NCBI GenBank assembly: GCA_964575845.1
Contig: CAZNSX010000006.1
Span: forward strand, 209,434 to 273,433
Length of the DNA: 64,000 nucleotides
DNA from: CAZNSX01 sp964575845
Lineage (GTDB): Bacteria > UBA8248 > CAZNSX01
Direction of reading: 5' to 3'
Part shown: in pieces, positions 30,582-39,937 of the stretch
How positions within the stretch are numbered: the first letter of the stretch is position 1
Layout of the letters: each line of letters begins with the position of its first letter
Position numbers and translations under genes: made by a program
Notes under the pieces: generated by a model
Seen by the model: the letters and a program-made list of their open reading frames with translations, nothing else
Told to the model about the DNA's origin: nothing
The model's database searches: none

Positions 30582-30607
30582 GCGGGCGAGAGGTGGCCCG
30601 CTTTTTT
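30582..30607 (+). terminator. Terminator-like hairpin in the rimP leader
   Basis: GCGGGC (30582-30587) pairs with GCCCGC (30596-30601) around an 8-base loop and is followed at once by six T residues: a textbook intrinsic terminator. It lies between the putative promoter and the preferred rimP start at 30638, so it may both end proS transcripts and attenuate the nusA operon. Confidence 0.75.
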
Positions 30608-30637
30608 ATTAGGCCCTTTCGAGGGGAGGCGGTCTGC

Positions 30638-31144
30638 TTGAGGGTAGAGGAGATTTTAGAGAGGGCGAGAGCTCTCTCTGAACCCGTGGTTGCCTCTCAG
30701 GGCATGGAGCTCATCGAGGTGGAGTTTGCGACCGAAAGGGGAAGGCCAATCCTCAGGTTCTACATCGACAAGCCCGGCGGCGTCACCCTCGACGATTGCC
30801 AGGCAATAAGCCGCGAGGTTGAGGGCCTGCTGGAGGTGGAAGACCCCATCCCCGGAAGGTACTTCCTCGAGGTTTCCTCCCCAGGACTGGATAGGCCTCT
30901 GCGCCGCGAGGAAGACTTCAGACGCTATCAGGGCCGCCGGGCCCGTGTGAGGTTGCTGGAGCCCCGTGAGGGAAGGCGGCGTTTCACGGGCAGGATCTCT
31001 TCGGTGACCTCGGGCAGCGTGACCTTTCTTCTAGAGGGGGGAGAGCAGGTGGAACTCCCTTTGGCCCAGGTTGCCAAGGCGCGCCTTGAGTATGAGGGGG
31101 AGGACCTTCAGGGTGACCGCCGTGAGCGGGGGAGGAAGAAGTGA
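30638..31144 (+). CDS. rimP: Ribosome maturation factor RimP
   Basis: About 168 residues from TTG 30638. RimP domain signatures are MELIEVEF, LRFYIDKPGGVTLDDC and YFLEVSSPGLDRPL. It helps assemble the 30S subunit. An ATG at 30563 would place the first 25 codons over the terminator hairpin, so TTG 30638 with GAGGCGG upstream is preferred. GTGA overlap with nusA. Confidence 0.93.
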   Translation: MRVEEILERARALSEPVVASQGMELIEVEFATERGRPILRFYIDKPGGVTLDDCQAISREVEGLLEVEDPIPGRYFLEVSSPGLDRPLRREEDFRRYQGRRARVRLLEPREGRRRFTGRISSVTSGSVTFLLEGGEQVELPLAQVAKARLEYEGEDLQGDRRERGRKK

Positions 31145-32646
31145 GCTCGGAGCTTCTGCAGGTAATAAGCCAGCTGGAGCGGGAGAAGGGGATCGACCGA
31201 GAGGTGATCCTGGATGCCGTCAAGGCGGCCGTCCTCTCCGCCTCTAGAAAGCAATATGGGGCTGCCGAGAATGTCGACGCTCTTCTGGATACCGAGACGG
31301 GGAGGTTGGAACTGCGGTGCCGGAAAGAGGTGGTTGAGTCGGTTGAGAACCCCGAGGCCCAGATCGCGCTCCCCGAAGCCAGGCTCTACAAACCTGAAGT
31401 TCAAGTGGGCGAGACTCTGGAGTATGTCCTGGAGGTCGAGGGCCTGGGCCGGATTGCCGCCCAGACGGCCAAGCAGGTCATCCTCCAGAGGGTGCGGGAA
31501 GCAGAAAGGGAGAATATCTACAACGAGTACAAGGACCGTGAAGGGGAGCTGGTGAACGGGATAGTTACCCAGGTGGACCGGGGTAACATCTACGTGGATA
31601 TCGGAAGAGCCGAGGCTATTCTTCCCCGGCGGGAGCAGATATTTCGGGAGACCTACCGCAGAGGTGAGCGGGTCCGGGCCTACATTTTGGAGGTGAAGCG
31701 CAACGCCAGGGGGCCCCAGGTGGTTCTTTCCCGCACCCATCCCGGCCTGCTGACTCGCCTCTTTGAGATGGAGGTGCCTGAGATTTATGAGGGCATCGTG
31801 GAGATAAAGGTTGCAGTGCGGGAACCTAGCGGAAGGTCGAAGATTGCCGTCGTCTCCCATGATAAGGATGTGGACCCTGTGGGAGCCTGCGTCGGAACCC
31901 GGGGCTCCCGAGTACAGACCATCGTGCAGGAGCTCAGGGGGGAGAAAATAGACATCATCCCCTGGACGGAAGACATCCGCATCCTGGCCGCCAATGCCCT
32001 GAGCCCGGCCCGGATCCAGGACATAATTCTCGATGAGGAGCATCAGACCCTTCAGGTCATAGTGCCTGACGACCAACTCTCACTCGCGATAGGGAAGGGT
32101 GGCCAGAACGTGCGGCTGGCCGCAAAGCTCCTCAAATGGAAGATAGATATCATAGGTGATACCGAGTACAGGCAGGCACTCGCAGCACTGGAGTTTGGCC
32201 GTAAGCTCCGGTCGGCGGGGAACCTGCGGGAGCTGGAGAGAGTGGGTGAGAAGCTGGCACAGACCCTAGAGGAGCATGGTTTCAAGACCATAGCATCCCT
32301 GGCCGAGGCGGGGGAGGAGGGCTTAGTCTCAGTGCCCGGGGTGGGGGCCAAGCGGGCGGAGAGCCTTAAGCAGGCTGCCTTGCGGTGGCTTGAGGAGGCG
32401 GATACCCGCGCCGAGAGAGAAAAGCCATCGGCCGCTGAAGCTTGGGAGAGGGCACTTGAGGCCTTGACCCAGCAGTCAGGGCAGCCGCTGCCTCCTGAGC
32501 TGGCTCCCCGGTCGACCGAGATGGCTACCCGCAGCCGTGAGGAGGGTCAACCAGAGGTGACCCACGAGGATGCTCCGACGGAAGGGAAGGCTGCAGCGGG
32601 GGAGGAGAAGGAAGAGGCGGAGCTCTCCCCAGAATCGAGGTCTTGA
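31141..32646 (+). CDS. nusA: Transcription elongation and termination factor NusA
   Basis: A 501-residue protein: N-terminal RNA polymerase-binding domain (about 1-130), S1 domain (about 135-200, GIVTQVDRGNIYVDIG), two KH domains (VGTRGSRVQTIVQELRGEK and LAIGKGGQNVRLAAKL) and a C-terminal helix-hairpin-helix (VPGVGAKRAESL) before an acidic, low-complexity tail. It modulates pausing, termination and antitermination. It may act on the terminator in its own operon leader. Confidence 0.97.
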   Translation: MSSELLQVISQLEREKGIDREVILDAVKAAVLSASRKQYGAAENVDALLDTETGRLELRCRKEVVESVENPEAQIALPEARLYKPEVQVGETLEYVLEVEGLGRIAAQTAKQVILQRVREAERENIYNEYKDREGELVNGIVTQVDRGNIYVDIGRAEAILPRREQIFRETYRRGERVRAYILEVKRNARGPQVVLSRTHPGLLTRLFEMEVPEIYEGIVEIKVAVREPSGRSKIAVVSHDKDVDPVGACVGTRGSRVQTIVQELRGEKIDIIPWTEDIRILAANALSPARIQDIILDEEHQTLQVIVPDDQLSLAIGKGGQNVRLAAKLLKWKIDIIGDTEYRQALAALEFGRKLRSAGNLRELERVGEKLAQTLEEHGFKTIASLAEAGEEGLVSVPGVGAKRAESLKQAALRWLEEADTRAEREKPSAAEAWERALEALTQQSGQPLPPELAPRSTEMATRSREEGQPEVTHEDAPTEGKAAAGEEKEEAELSPESRS

Positions 32647-32656
32647 GCCTTAGCCC

Positions 32657-32992
32657 ATGGCCCGCGCTGCCATAAGAACCTGCATCGGATGCCGGAGCCG
32701 TTTCCCCAAGGGGGAACTTATCCGGCTCACCCTCTCTCCCCAGGCGGAGCTTCTGGCGAGCCTGGGAGAAAACCTTCCAGGGAGGGGAGCTTATGTGTGC
32801 CCCTCGCGGGCTTGCCTCGACGCGGCCCTCAAGGGGAAGACCCTGGAGAGGGCTTTCCGAAGGAAAGTGTCAGCACCGGATGCCCTGACCTTGGTCAGGG
32901 CTCTGGAAGGGCAGTCTTGGGAGGGACGGAGTCGGATTTCTCATCCGGACCGGCAGGGGGCATGGCGGAAGCCATCCCTCCTGGGGCTGTAG
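32657..32992 (+). CDS. YlxR/RnpM-family RNA-binding protein
   Basis: 111 residues; the YlxR (DUF448) domain fills the first 85 (RTCIGCRSRFPKGELIR, GRGAYVCPSRACL). The family binds RNA and has been reported to affect RNase P. It lies in its usual place between nusA and infB. The L7Ae-like ylxQ gene often next to it is missing. Confidence 0.88.
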   Translation: MARAAIRTCIGCRSRFPKGELIRLTLSPQAELLASLGENLPGRGAYVCPSRACLDAALKGKTLERAFRRKVSAPDALTLVRALEGQSWEGRSRISHPDRQGAWRKPSLLGL

Positions 32993-33126
32993 CAGAGAGA
33001 GGCTCTATCACGCCCGCTGAAGACTCCGCGGGGCCAGAAGGTGTGTTTTTTTTGGCTTTGCCCTTGAGAGAACGACGGCTCTTATGCTAATAAAGAAGGA
33101 TAATCCAGGGCTGTGGGGGTGATTCG

Positions 33127-35439
33127 ATGGCGAAGGTGAGAATATACGAGCTGGCCAAGAGACTCGACATGGAGAACAAGGTGTTGGTGGCCGCCCTTAA
33201 GGAGCGGGGCCTTCCGGTCAAGAGCCACTCCAGCACCTTGGATGAGGAAACGGCCGAGCTCGTCATCAAAGAATTCTCCGAACCAAAGAAGGTCGTTCCC
33301 ACCAAGCGGGCGAAGGCCAAGAAGAAGGCTCCTGCGGCGAAAGAGCCCGCCGCTGAGGTTCGAGCCGAAGAGGTCCCCCCCACGGCAGTAGCGCCTCCAC
33401 CAGAGAAGAAGGTTCCTCCGAAGGAGGAACTCCCCCCGGAGCGCAAGTTGGAGGAGGCCCCTGCGCCTAAAAGACCTGAAGCAAAGGCGCCTCCCCCGCG
33501 CTCAAGGGTCATCCCCGGCATAAAGGACGGCGTCATCATTCCCTTGGAGGAGCTAAGGGCACGCGGCATCATCCGCCGCCCTCCCAGGGTTAAGCCTTCC
33601 CGCCGGAAGGATGAATTGCGGGAGGGACGCCGGGCAGCGCCTCCTCCACCCCCACCGCCATCCCCTCCGGAGGCCCCTGCTCCTCCTGAGGTGAGGCGCA
33701 TCAGGCTGGGCGAGAACATCACCGTCAAGGAGCTGGCCGAGAAGCTTAAGGCCAAGGGTGCCGCCGTCATAAAGAAGCTCATGGAAATGGGGGTCATGGT
33801 CAATATAAACCAGCTCCTGGACCCCAAGGTGGCCGCGGCGGTGTCGGAGGAATTTGGATACGAGGCCGAGGTTGTGGTGGAGGACATCGAGGCGGTTCTT
33901 CAGGATGTGGAGGATCCGCCTGAAAGTCTCAAGCCCAGGGCGCCCGTGGTGACCATCATGGGCCACGTGGACCACGGCAAGACAAAACTCTTGGATGCCA
34001 TCCGCCAAACCAAGGTTATGGAGGCTGAGGCCGGCGGCATCACCCAGCACATAGGGGCTTACCGGGTGCAACTCTCAAAAGGGGAGTTGGTCTTCCTGGA
34101 CACCCCAGGCCACGAGGCCTTTACCGCGATGCGGGCAAGGGGGGCCCAGGTGACGGACCTTGTCGTTCTGGTGGTCGCCGCGGATGATGGGGTGATGCCG
34201 CAGACGCGTGAGGCTATTGCCCATGCTCGGGCTGCCGGGGTTGCCATTATGGTGGCCATAAACAAGATAGACCTCCCCGATGCCGACCCTAATAGGGTAA
34301 AGCGGCAACTCATGGAGTTTAATCTGGTACCCGAGGAGTGGGGAGGACAGACGGTTTTAGCTGAGGTCTCCGCCAAGGAGAGGATAGGCATAGAGGACCT
34401 CTTGGAGCTTATTCTCGTCCAGGCCGAGATAATGGAGCTGAAGGCCAACCCGGACCGGCCGGCCAAGGGCGTCGTCATCGAGGCCAAGCTGGACAAGGCA
34501 AGGGGGGCTGTTGCCACGGTGCTGGTCCAGAAGGGCACCCTCAGGGTTGGGAAAACTTTTGTGTGCGGGCTCTGGAGCGGCAAGGTGAGGGCCCTCATCG
34601 ATCACCGGGGGAAAAAGCTAACCTCCTGTGGCCCATCCTGGCCCGTGGAGGTGCTGGGCTTCAGCGGGGTTCCGCAGGCGGGGGATAGCTTCGTCGTGCT
34701 GGAGGATGAGCGCAAGGCGCGCCAGATTAGTAGTCTCCGCCTCCAGAAGCACCGCCAGGAGGAGCTTAGGAGGACGGCCAGGGTTAGCCTGGACGATTTC
34801 TTCAGCAAGGTTAGGGATGGAACCGTCAAGGAGCTGAACCTCATCATTAAGGCCGATGTGCAGGGAAGCGTGGAGGCGGTGAAGGATGCCTTGGAGAAGC
34901 TGGGAAACGAGGACGTACGGGTCAATTTGATCCACACGTCCCCGGGCGGGATCACCGAAACCGACATCATGTTGGCCTCTGCCTCCGACGCCATTGTCAT
35001 CGGCTTTAACGTCCGCCCCAGCCCGAGCGCTTCAGAGCTGGCCGAGAGGGAAGGGGTGGATATCCGGCTTTACTCTGTCATTTATGATGCCATCTCCGAA
35101 GTTAAGGCGGCCCTTGAGGGAATTCTGGAGCCAACTACCCGGGAGGTTATCCTGGGGCGAGTAGAGGTTAGGGAACTCTTTAACATACCACGTATGGGCA
35201 GGGTGGCCGGTTGTTACGTTTCCGAGGGAGTGGTTCAACGCCGTGCCTCCGTGCGACTCATAAGGGATGACGTCGTAATTTACACGGGCCGCATTGGTTC
35301 CCTGCGTCGGTTTAAAGATGACGTCAACGAGGTCAGCTCAGGCTATGAGTGCGGGGTCCGCATCGAGGGATACCAGGACCTCAGGCAAGGCGATACCATC
35401 GAACCATTTACCGTTGAGAAGGTCGCCCGCAAGCTCTGA
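33127..35439 (+). CDS. infB: Translation initiation factor IF-2
   Basis: A 770-residue GTPase that brings fMet-tRNA to the 30S subunit. An N-terminal IF2_N domain is followed by a long lysine-, proline- and alanine-rich linker (about 55-190), a second IF2_N block, then the G domain (GHVDHGKT, DTPGHEAF, NKIDLPDADP) and domains II-IV (VQGSVEAVKDAL, FNVRPSPSA). Starts at ATG 33127. The upstream 134 bases carry a run of eight T residues (33047-33054) but no strong stem. Confidence 0.97.
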   Translation: MAKVRIYELAKRLDMENKVLVAALKERGLPVKSHSSTLDEETAELVIKEFSEPKKVVPTKRAKAKKKAPAAKEPAAEVRAEEVPPTAVAPPPEKKVPPKEELPPERKLEEAPAPKRPEAKAPPPRSRVIPGIKDGVIIPLEELRARGIIRRPPRVKPSRRKDELREGRRAAPPPPPPPSPPEAPAPPEVRRIRLGENITVKELAEKLKAKGAAVIKKLMEMGVMVNINQLLDPKVAAAVSEEFGYEAEVVVEDIEAVLQDVEDPPESLKPRAPVVTIMGHVDHGKTKLLDAIRQTKVMEAEAGGITQHIGAYRVQLSKGELVFLDTPGHEAFTAMRARGAQVTDLVVLVVAADDGVMPQTREAIAHARAAGVAIMVAINKIDLPDADPNRVKRQLMEFNLVPEEWGGQTVLAEVSAKERIGIEDLLELILVQAEIMELKANPDRPAKGVVIEAKLDKARGAVATVLVQKGTLRVGKTFVCGLWSGKVRALIDHRGKKLTSCGPSWPVEVLGFSGVPQAGDSFVVLEDERKARQISSLRLQKHRQEELRRTARVSLDDFFSKVRDGTVKELNLIIKADVQGSVEAVKDALEKLGNEDVRVNLIHTSPGGITETDIMLASASDAIVIGFNVRPSPSASELAEREGVDIRLYSVIYDAISEVKAALEGILEPTTREVILGRVEVRELFNIPRMGRVAGCYVSEGVVQRRASVRLIRDDVVIYTGRIGSLRRFKDDVNEVSSGYECGVRIEGYQDLRQGDTIEPFTVEKVARKL

Positions 35440-35445
35440 GCATCC

Positions 35446-35730
35446 ATGAGCGTCATCGCTCTCTGTACCATCGACCTCATCATTCACGACAGCAACTCCC
35501 TCAAGCGCAAGAGGCGGGTGCTGAAGAGCATTCGGGACCGCCTGCGTCAGAAGTTCAACGTTTCGGTGGCAGAGCTGGATTACCAGGACCTCTGGCAGCG
35601 GGCCCTTCTGGGAGTGGCCTCTGTGGGCAACGACCGGGCTTTCTTGCACCGGGTATTGGAGCAGGCCGTAGCCATGGTGGAAGGGATGCACCTAGCCGAA
35701 GTGGTCGATTACCAAATCGAGATGCTCTGA
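35446..35730 (+). CDS. DUF503 (YlxP-like) protein
   Basis: 94 residues of the DUF503 family (TIDLIIHDSNSLKRKRRVLK, FNVSVAELDYQDLWQRALLG). It is regularly found between infB and rbfA, as here. The function is not established; a ribosome-linked role is likely from context. Confidence 0.88.
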   Translation: MSVIALCTIDLIIHDSNSLKRKRRVLKSIRDRLRQKFNVSVAELDYQDLWQRALLGVASVGNDRAFLHRVLEQAVAMVEGMHLAEVVDYQIEML

Positions 35731-35737
35731 GGGAACC

Positions 35738-36085
35738 TTGAGTTACAAGCGCTCAGACCGGGTCGCGGACCTCATCCGGCGGGAGCTCTCAGAACTCCTT
35801 CGTCGGGAGGTCAAAGATCCCAGGATAGGCTTTGTTACCGTGATGCGAGTAACCTTGAGCCCCGACCTTCGCCACGCCAAGGTCTACGTGAGCGTATTGG
35901 GGGAAGCGGGGGAGAAAGAACAAGCCCTTCAGGGTCTTGAGAGCAGCCGTGGCTTTCTCCGGGGACAGCTGGGCAGGAGGCTTCGACTCAGGGTCGTCCC
36001 CGAGCTCAAGTTCCAACTGGATGAATCCGCCGCATACAGCGACCACATTAACCGGCTGCTGGCCGAACTCGAGCGCGAGTCCTGA
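35738..36085 (+). CDS. rbfA: Ribosome-binding factor A
   Basis: 115 residues with the RbfA KH-like fold (RVADLIRRELSELLRREVKDP, VTLSPDLRHAKVYVSVLG). It assists 16S 5' end processing in late 30S maturation. Starts at TTG 35738. The stop overlaps the truB start (TGATG). Confidence 0.95.
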   Translation: MSYKRSDRVADLIRRELSELLRREVKDPRIGFVTVMRVTLSPDLRHAKVYVSVLGEAGEKEQALQGLESSRGFLRGQLGRRLRLRVVPELKFQLDESAAYSDHINRLLAELERES

Positions 36086-37017
36086 TGCACGGCGTCCTCA
36101 ATCTCGATAAACCGCGCGGTCTCACCTCATACCAGGCGGTGGAGAGGCTGAAGGGGCTTCTCCACAACTTGAAGGTGGGGCATGCTGGAACCCTCGACCC
36201 GGAGGCAACGGGTGTGCTGCCGATATGCCTCGGCAGAGGTACGCGCATCTTCCCATACCTTCTCCTCTGCGACAAGCACTACCGAGCCAGGATGCGGCTG
36301 GGGGTCACCACCGATACCCAAGATGCTACGGGCAGGCCCATAAGGGTGAGACCCGTTCCGGAACTCCGCTCGGATGAGGTAGAGAGGGCGGTGCTGGAAT
36401 TTGTGGGTACCATCGGTCAGACCCCTCCCATGTTCAGTTCCCTCAAGCTGGAGGGAAGGCGACTGTATGAGATCGCCAGAACCGGCGTGGAAGTGGAGCG
36501 GAAGCCCCGGAAAGTCAAAATTAACGAGATGAAGGTGAAAGCGGTTCTGGGAGATGAGATGGAGTTGGAAGTGGTATGTTCCCGTGGTACGTATATCAGA
36601 ACTCTGTGTCATGACCTGGGAGAGAGGTTAGGAGTGGGAGGTCATCTTGTGGAGTTAGTCAGGTTAAGGCTGGGTCCCTTCTGCTTGCAGCAGGCCATCA
36701 GCCTTCAGGTGATGGAGGGTCTCACCCGAGAGGGCCGCCTGGATGAGGTTCTCATCCCTATAGACGCAGCGCTCTCCTTCCTCCCCCGGGTCGATGTCAC
36801 GGAGAGGACAGCGGAGTTGGTGCGTCGCGGGGGAGCGATAACCTTGGAGGGGTTGGAAGAGCTGCCCGGCTCCCTCAGAGCCGGCGATCCCGTCAGGGTA
36901 TATGAGCGGGGAGGTGGTTTTCTGGCCACGGCCGAGGCCCTTCGGGACTTTCCCCTTGAGGTCTCAGACGGGCCCCAGAAGGCCCTTTTCAGAACCCGCC
37001 GCGTCTTCGCTCTCTAG
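36085..37017 (+). CDS. truB: tRNA pseudouridine-55 synthase TruB
   Basis: A 310-residue enzyme making pseudouridine 55 in the tRNA T loop. The N-terminal signature GVLNLDKPRGLTSYQ and the catalytic Asp in AGTLDPEATGVLPI are present, and a PUA-like C-terminal domain follows. It is translationally coupled to rbfA. Confidence 0.96.
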   Translation: MHGVLNLDKPRGLTSYQAVERLKGLLHNLKVGHAGTLDPEATGVLPICLGRGTRIFPYLLLCDKHYRARMRLGVTTDTQDATGRPIRVRPVPELRSDEVERAVLEFVGTIGQTPPMFSSLKLEGRRLYEIARTGVEVERKPRKVKINEMKVKAVLGDEMELEVVCSRGTYIRTLCHDLGERLGVGGHLVELVRLRLGPFCLQQAISLQVMEGLTREGRLDEVLIPIDAALSFLPRVDVTERTAELVRRGGAITLEGLEELPGSLRAGDPVRVYERGGGFLATAEALRDFPLEVSDGPQKALFRTRRVFAL

Positions 37018-37103
37018 ATGGGTACCTTTACAGGAAAGAATGGTTGGACTAGAATGGAAATTCTTAGGAGGGTTGAGGAATAACTTTTGAAGGAGGAGGC
37101 ACT

Positions 37104-37373
37104 ATGCCCCTTTCCAAGGAGCAAAAGGGTGGGGTTATCGACCAATTTCGGCTCCATGAGCGAGACACTGGATCCGCCGAGGTGCAGATAGCGATCCTGA
37201 GTGAGAAGATAGGCTACCTCACCGAGCACTTCAAGGTTCACAAGAAGGATCATCACTCTCGCCGGGGGCTCTTGAAGATCGTTGGCAAGAGGCGGCGGCT
37301 CTTGGATTATCTCAAAGGGAAAGATGTCGAGCGCTACCGCCAGGTGATCGCGCGGCTGGGGATCCGTCGCTAG
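37104..37373 (+). CDS. rpsO: 30S ribosomal protein S15
   Basis: 89 residues, the usual length. Motifs: FRLHERDTGSAEVQIAILSE, HKKDHHSRRGLLKIVGKRR. Binds the 16S central domain. AAGGAGGAGG precedes the ATG. The 86-base gap from truB could hold an S15-responsive leader, as in other bacteria, but I saw no definite structure. Confidence 0.98.
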   Translation: MPLSKEQKGGVIDQFRLHERDTGSAEVQIAILSEKIGYLTEHFKVHKKDHHSRRGLLKIVGKRRRLLDYLKGKDVERYRQVIARLGIRR

Positions 37374-37401
37374 TGGAGTTATCCGTCGGAGGTAATGATT
37401 G

Positions 37402-39588
37402 ATGGGAAATAGTTTTGAGTTGGAGCTTGGGGGCCGAAGCCTCATCTTCGAGCTGGGCGAGATGGCCCGGCAGGCCGATGGCGCCGTCTTGGTTCGCTAT
37501 GCCGATAGTTGCGTTCTCTCGACCGCCGTGGCCTCTGAGCAGGTCCGCGAGGGAATTGACTTCTTTCCCCTCACGGTGGAGTATCGGGAGATGATGTATG
37601 CGGCGGGCCGAATTCCCGGAGGCTTTTTCAAGCGGGAAGGAAGGCCCAGCGAGAAAGAGATCCTCTCCTGCCGTCTTATCGACCGCCCCTTAAGGCCCCT
37701 TTTTCCAAAGGGGATGAAAAACGAGACCCAACTGGTTAACCTCGTTCTCTCTTTCGATGGGGTGAACGACCCCGATGTCCTGGCCATAAATGGCTCCTCG
37801 GCCGCGCTGACCATATCCGACATTCCCTTCTTCGGGCCAGTGGGCGCCGTGCGGGTAGGAAGGGTAGGGGGCGAGTTCATCATTAACCCCAATTACAAGG
37901 AGCTGGAGGAGAGTGAGCTTAATGTGGTCATGGTGGGCCTGAAGGACGGTATAGTCATGGTGGAGGCCGGTGCTCGGGAGGTGACGGAAGAGATCTTCAT
38001 GGAGGCCTTCGAGACGGGTCACCGGGCAATCCAGCGGATCGTTGAGCTCCAGGAAAGGATGCAGAGGGAAGCAGGCCGCCCCAAACGGGAACTCCCAGGC
38101 ACGGAGCCCGATGAAGAGCTTCTTGCCAGAGTCAGGGAGGTCTCGGCTGAGAGGGTGGCCTCGGCCGTTCTCACCCATTCGAAGGCTGAGCGCCAGCAAC
38201 GCCTGAGCGCTGTCCGTGAGGATGTCATTAGAGAGCTGGCCGGTGATGAGGATGAGAAGGCCTGGCATGTGGGCGAGCTCTATGAGGTGGTGGAGCAGGA
38301 TGAGCTCAGGCGGCTCATCCTGGAGCAAGGCCTGAGGGCTGACGGCCGGGGTCTTAAGGATATCCGCCCCATCAGCATCCGCACCGGCGTTCTGCCCAGG
38401 ACTCACGGCTCAGCCCTCTTCACCCGCGGGGAGACACAGGCGCTTGTGAGCACGACCCTGGGGACCTCCGAAGATGAGCAGCGGCTGGATAATATTGAGG
38501 GGAAGGGATTCAGGACTTTCCTCCTCCACTATAACTTCCCTCCCTTCTCCGTTGGAGAGGCTAAGATGATCCGGGGCCCAGGCCGAAGGGAAGTCGGCCA
38601 CGGGGCCCTGGCCGAGAGAGCCATCAAGCCTCTTCTCCCAAGCCACGAGGAATTCCCCTATACCATCCGGGTGGTGTCTGACATCCTGGAATCCAATGGC
38701 TCCTCCTCCATGGCTTCCGTGTGCGGCACAAGCCTTTCCCTCATGGACGCGGGAGTCCCCCTTAAGGCCTCAGTGGCGGGCATCGCCATGGGACTCATAA
38801 GAGACGATGAGAGGAGCAGGGTGGCCATCCTCACCGATATCCTGGGCATCGAAGATCACCTGGGGGATATGGATTTCAAGGTCGCGGGGACCCGCAAGGG
38901 GGTGACATCCCTTCAGATGGACATCAAAGTCCAAGGCCTCTCGACGGAGGTCATACACCGCGCCCTCCTGGAAGCCAGGGAGGCTAGGTTCTTCGTTCTG
39001 GATAGGATGGATGAAGTGCTCTCCGCTCCTCGGCCCGAACTCTCCCCCCATGCGCCTCGGATCTTCACCATCACCATAAATCCCGATAAGGTGCGGGAGG
39101 TTATCGGCCCGGGTGGCAAGGTCATCCGCAGCATTATCGAAAGGACTGGCGTCAGCATCGATGTGGAGGATGACGGCAAGATCAGCGTCGCCTCCTCCGA
39201 TGAGGAGTCAGCCCGGAAGGCTATCGCCATCATCCGGGAGCTGACCCAGGAAGCCGAGGTGGGCAAGGTCTACCTGGGTACGGTGAAGAGGATCATGGAC
39301 TTCGGAGCCTTCGTGGAGATATTCCCTGGCACAGACGGTCTTGTGCACATCTCCCACCTGGCCCCTTACCGGGTGCAGAATGTGGAGGAGATTCTCAGGG
39401 AGGGAGATGAGGTCATCGTCAAGGTCATCGAGGTTGACCGGCAGGGGAGGATCAGGCTTACGCGAAAAGATGTGGAGGTTGATGAGGTTCCCGAGGAGTA
39501 TCGGAGTAAGTTTCTGGCCTCTTTAGAATCCCGAGGCGATAGCTCCCGCTCCAGTGACCCGAGAAGAAGGCGCCCGCCGCGGCGTTAG
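37402..39588 (+). CDS. pnp: Polyribonucleotide nucleotidyltransferase (PNPase)
   Basis: A 728-residue phosphorolytic 3'-5' exonuclease: two RNase PH domains with a helical linker (first with FKREGRPSEKEIL, second with RTHGSALFTRGETQALV), a KH domain (KVREVIGPGGKVIRSI) and an S1 domain (GTVKRIMDFGAFVEIFPG). ATG 37402 is behind CGGAGG. It follows rpsO as in many bacteria. Its stop overlaps the stop of the opposite-strand flgM gene. Confidence 0.97.
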   Translation: MGNSFELELGGRSLIFELGEMARQADGAVLVRYADSCVLSTAVASEQVREGIDFFPLTVEYREMMYAAGRIPGGFFKREGRPSEKEILSCRLIDRPLRPLFPKGMKNETQLVNLVLSFDGVNDPDVLAINGSSAALTISDIPFFGPVGAVRVGRVGGEFIINPNYKELEESELNVVMVGLKDGIVMVEAGAREVTEEIFMEAFETGHRAIQRIVELQERMQREAGRPKRELPGTEPDEELLARVREVSAERVASAVLTHSKAERQQRLSAVREDVIRELAGDEDEKAWHVGELYEVVEQDELRRLILEQGLRADGRGLKDIRPISIRTGVLPRTHGSALFTRGETQALVSTTLGTSEDEQRLDNIEGKGFRTFLLHYNFPPFSVGEAKMIRGPGRREVGHGALAERAIKPLLPSHEEFPYTIRVVSDILESNGSSSMASVCGTSLSLMDAGVPLKASVAGIAMGLIRDDERSRVAILTDILGIEDHLGDMDFKVAGTRKGVTSLQMDIKVQGLSTEVIHRALLEAREARFFVLDRMDEVLSAPRPELSPHAPRIFTITINPDKVREVIGPGGKVIRSIIERTGVSIDVEDDGKISVASSDEESARKAIAIIRELTQEAEVGKVYLGTVKRIMDFGAFVEIFPGTDGLVHISHLAPYRVQNVEEILREGDEVIVKVIEVDRQGRIRLTRKDVEVDEVPEEYRSKFLASLESRGDSSRSSDPRRRRPPRR

Positions 39589-39920
39589 CGGAGTTTCTGG
39601 ATCCGGATCTCCGCCAGGGCCTCAAGGATGGCCCTCTCGGCGATCTCTTCTCCGGGCACGTGATATTCATCGGCCTCAATCCGGCGTCTTAGCTCGGCCA
39701 CCAGGTCCTCCCGAACATCGGGAATGTTCTTCAGGGCCTCCCTAACCCGCCCGATGAATAATGCCTTCTCCGAGACTCCTACCCGGTCGCTCTCGGCCGC
39801 CTCGCCAGCACCTTCGGCCTGCCGCCCCGGCGCCCTTTCCACCTCTCCCTTTTTGCGGAGAGCTTCAAGATACTGCTGTGATTTTATTTTCCGGTCAAGT
39901 GGGTGGATGTCCAAGCCCAA
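39585..39920 (-). CDS. flgM: Anti-sigma-28 factor FlgM
   Basis: A 111-residue protein whose last 60 residues match the sigma-28-binding region of FlgM (RVREALKNIPDVREDLVAEL, then EEIAERAILEALAEI). The N-terminal part is polar and probably disordered, as usual. FlgM holds FliA until the hook is complete. It is the second gene of a minus-strand pair behind a sigma-28-type promoter, and its stop overlaps that of pnp. No other flagellar gene is in the window. Confidence 0.8.
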   Translation of the reverse strand: MGLDIHPLDRKIKSQQYLEALRKKGEVERAPGRQAEGAGEAAESDRVGVSEKALFIGRVREALKNIPDVREDLVAELRRRIEADEYHVPGEEIAERAILEALAEIRIQKLR

Positions 39921-39937
39921 TCCCCTTTCAAAGTCTC

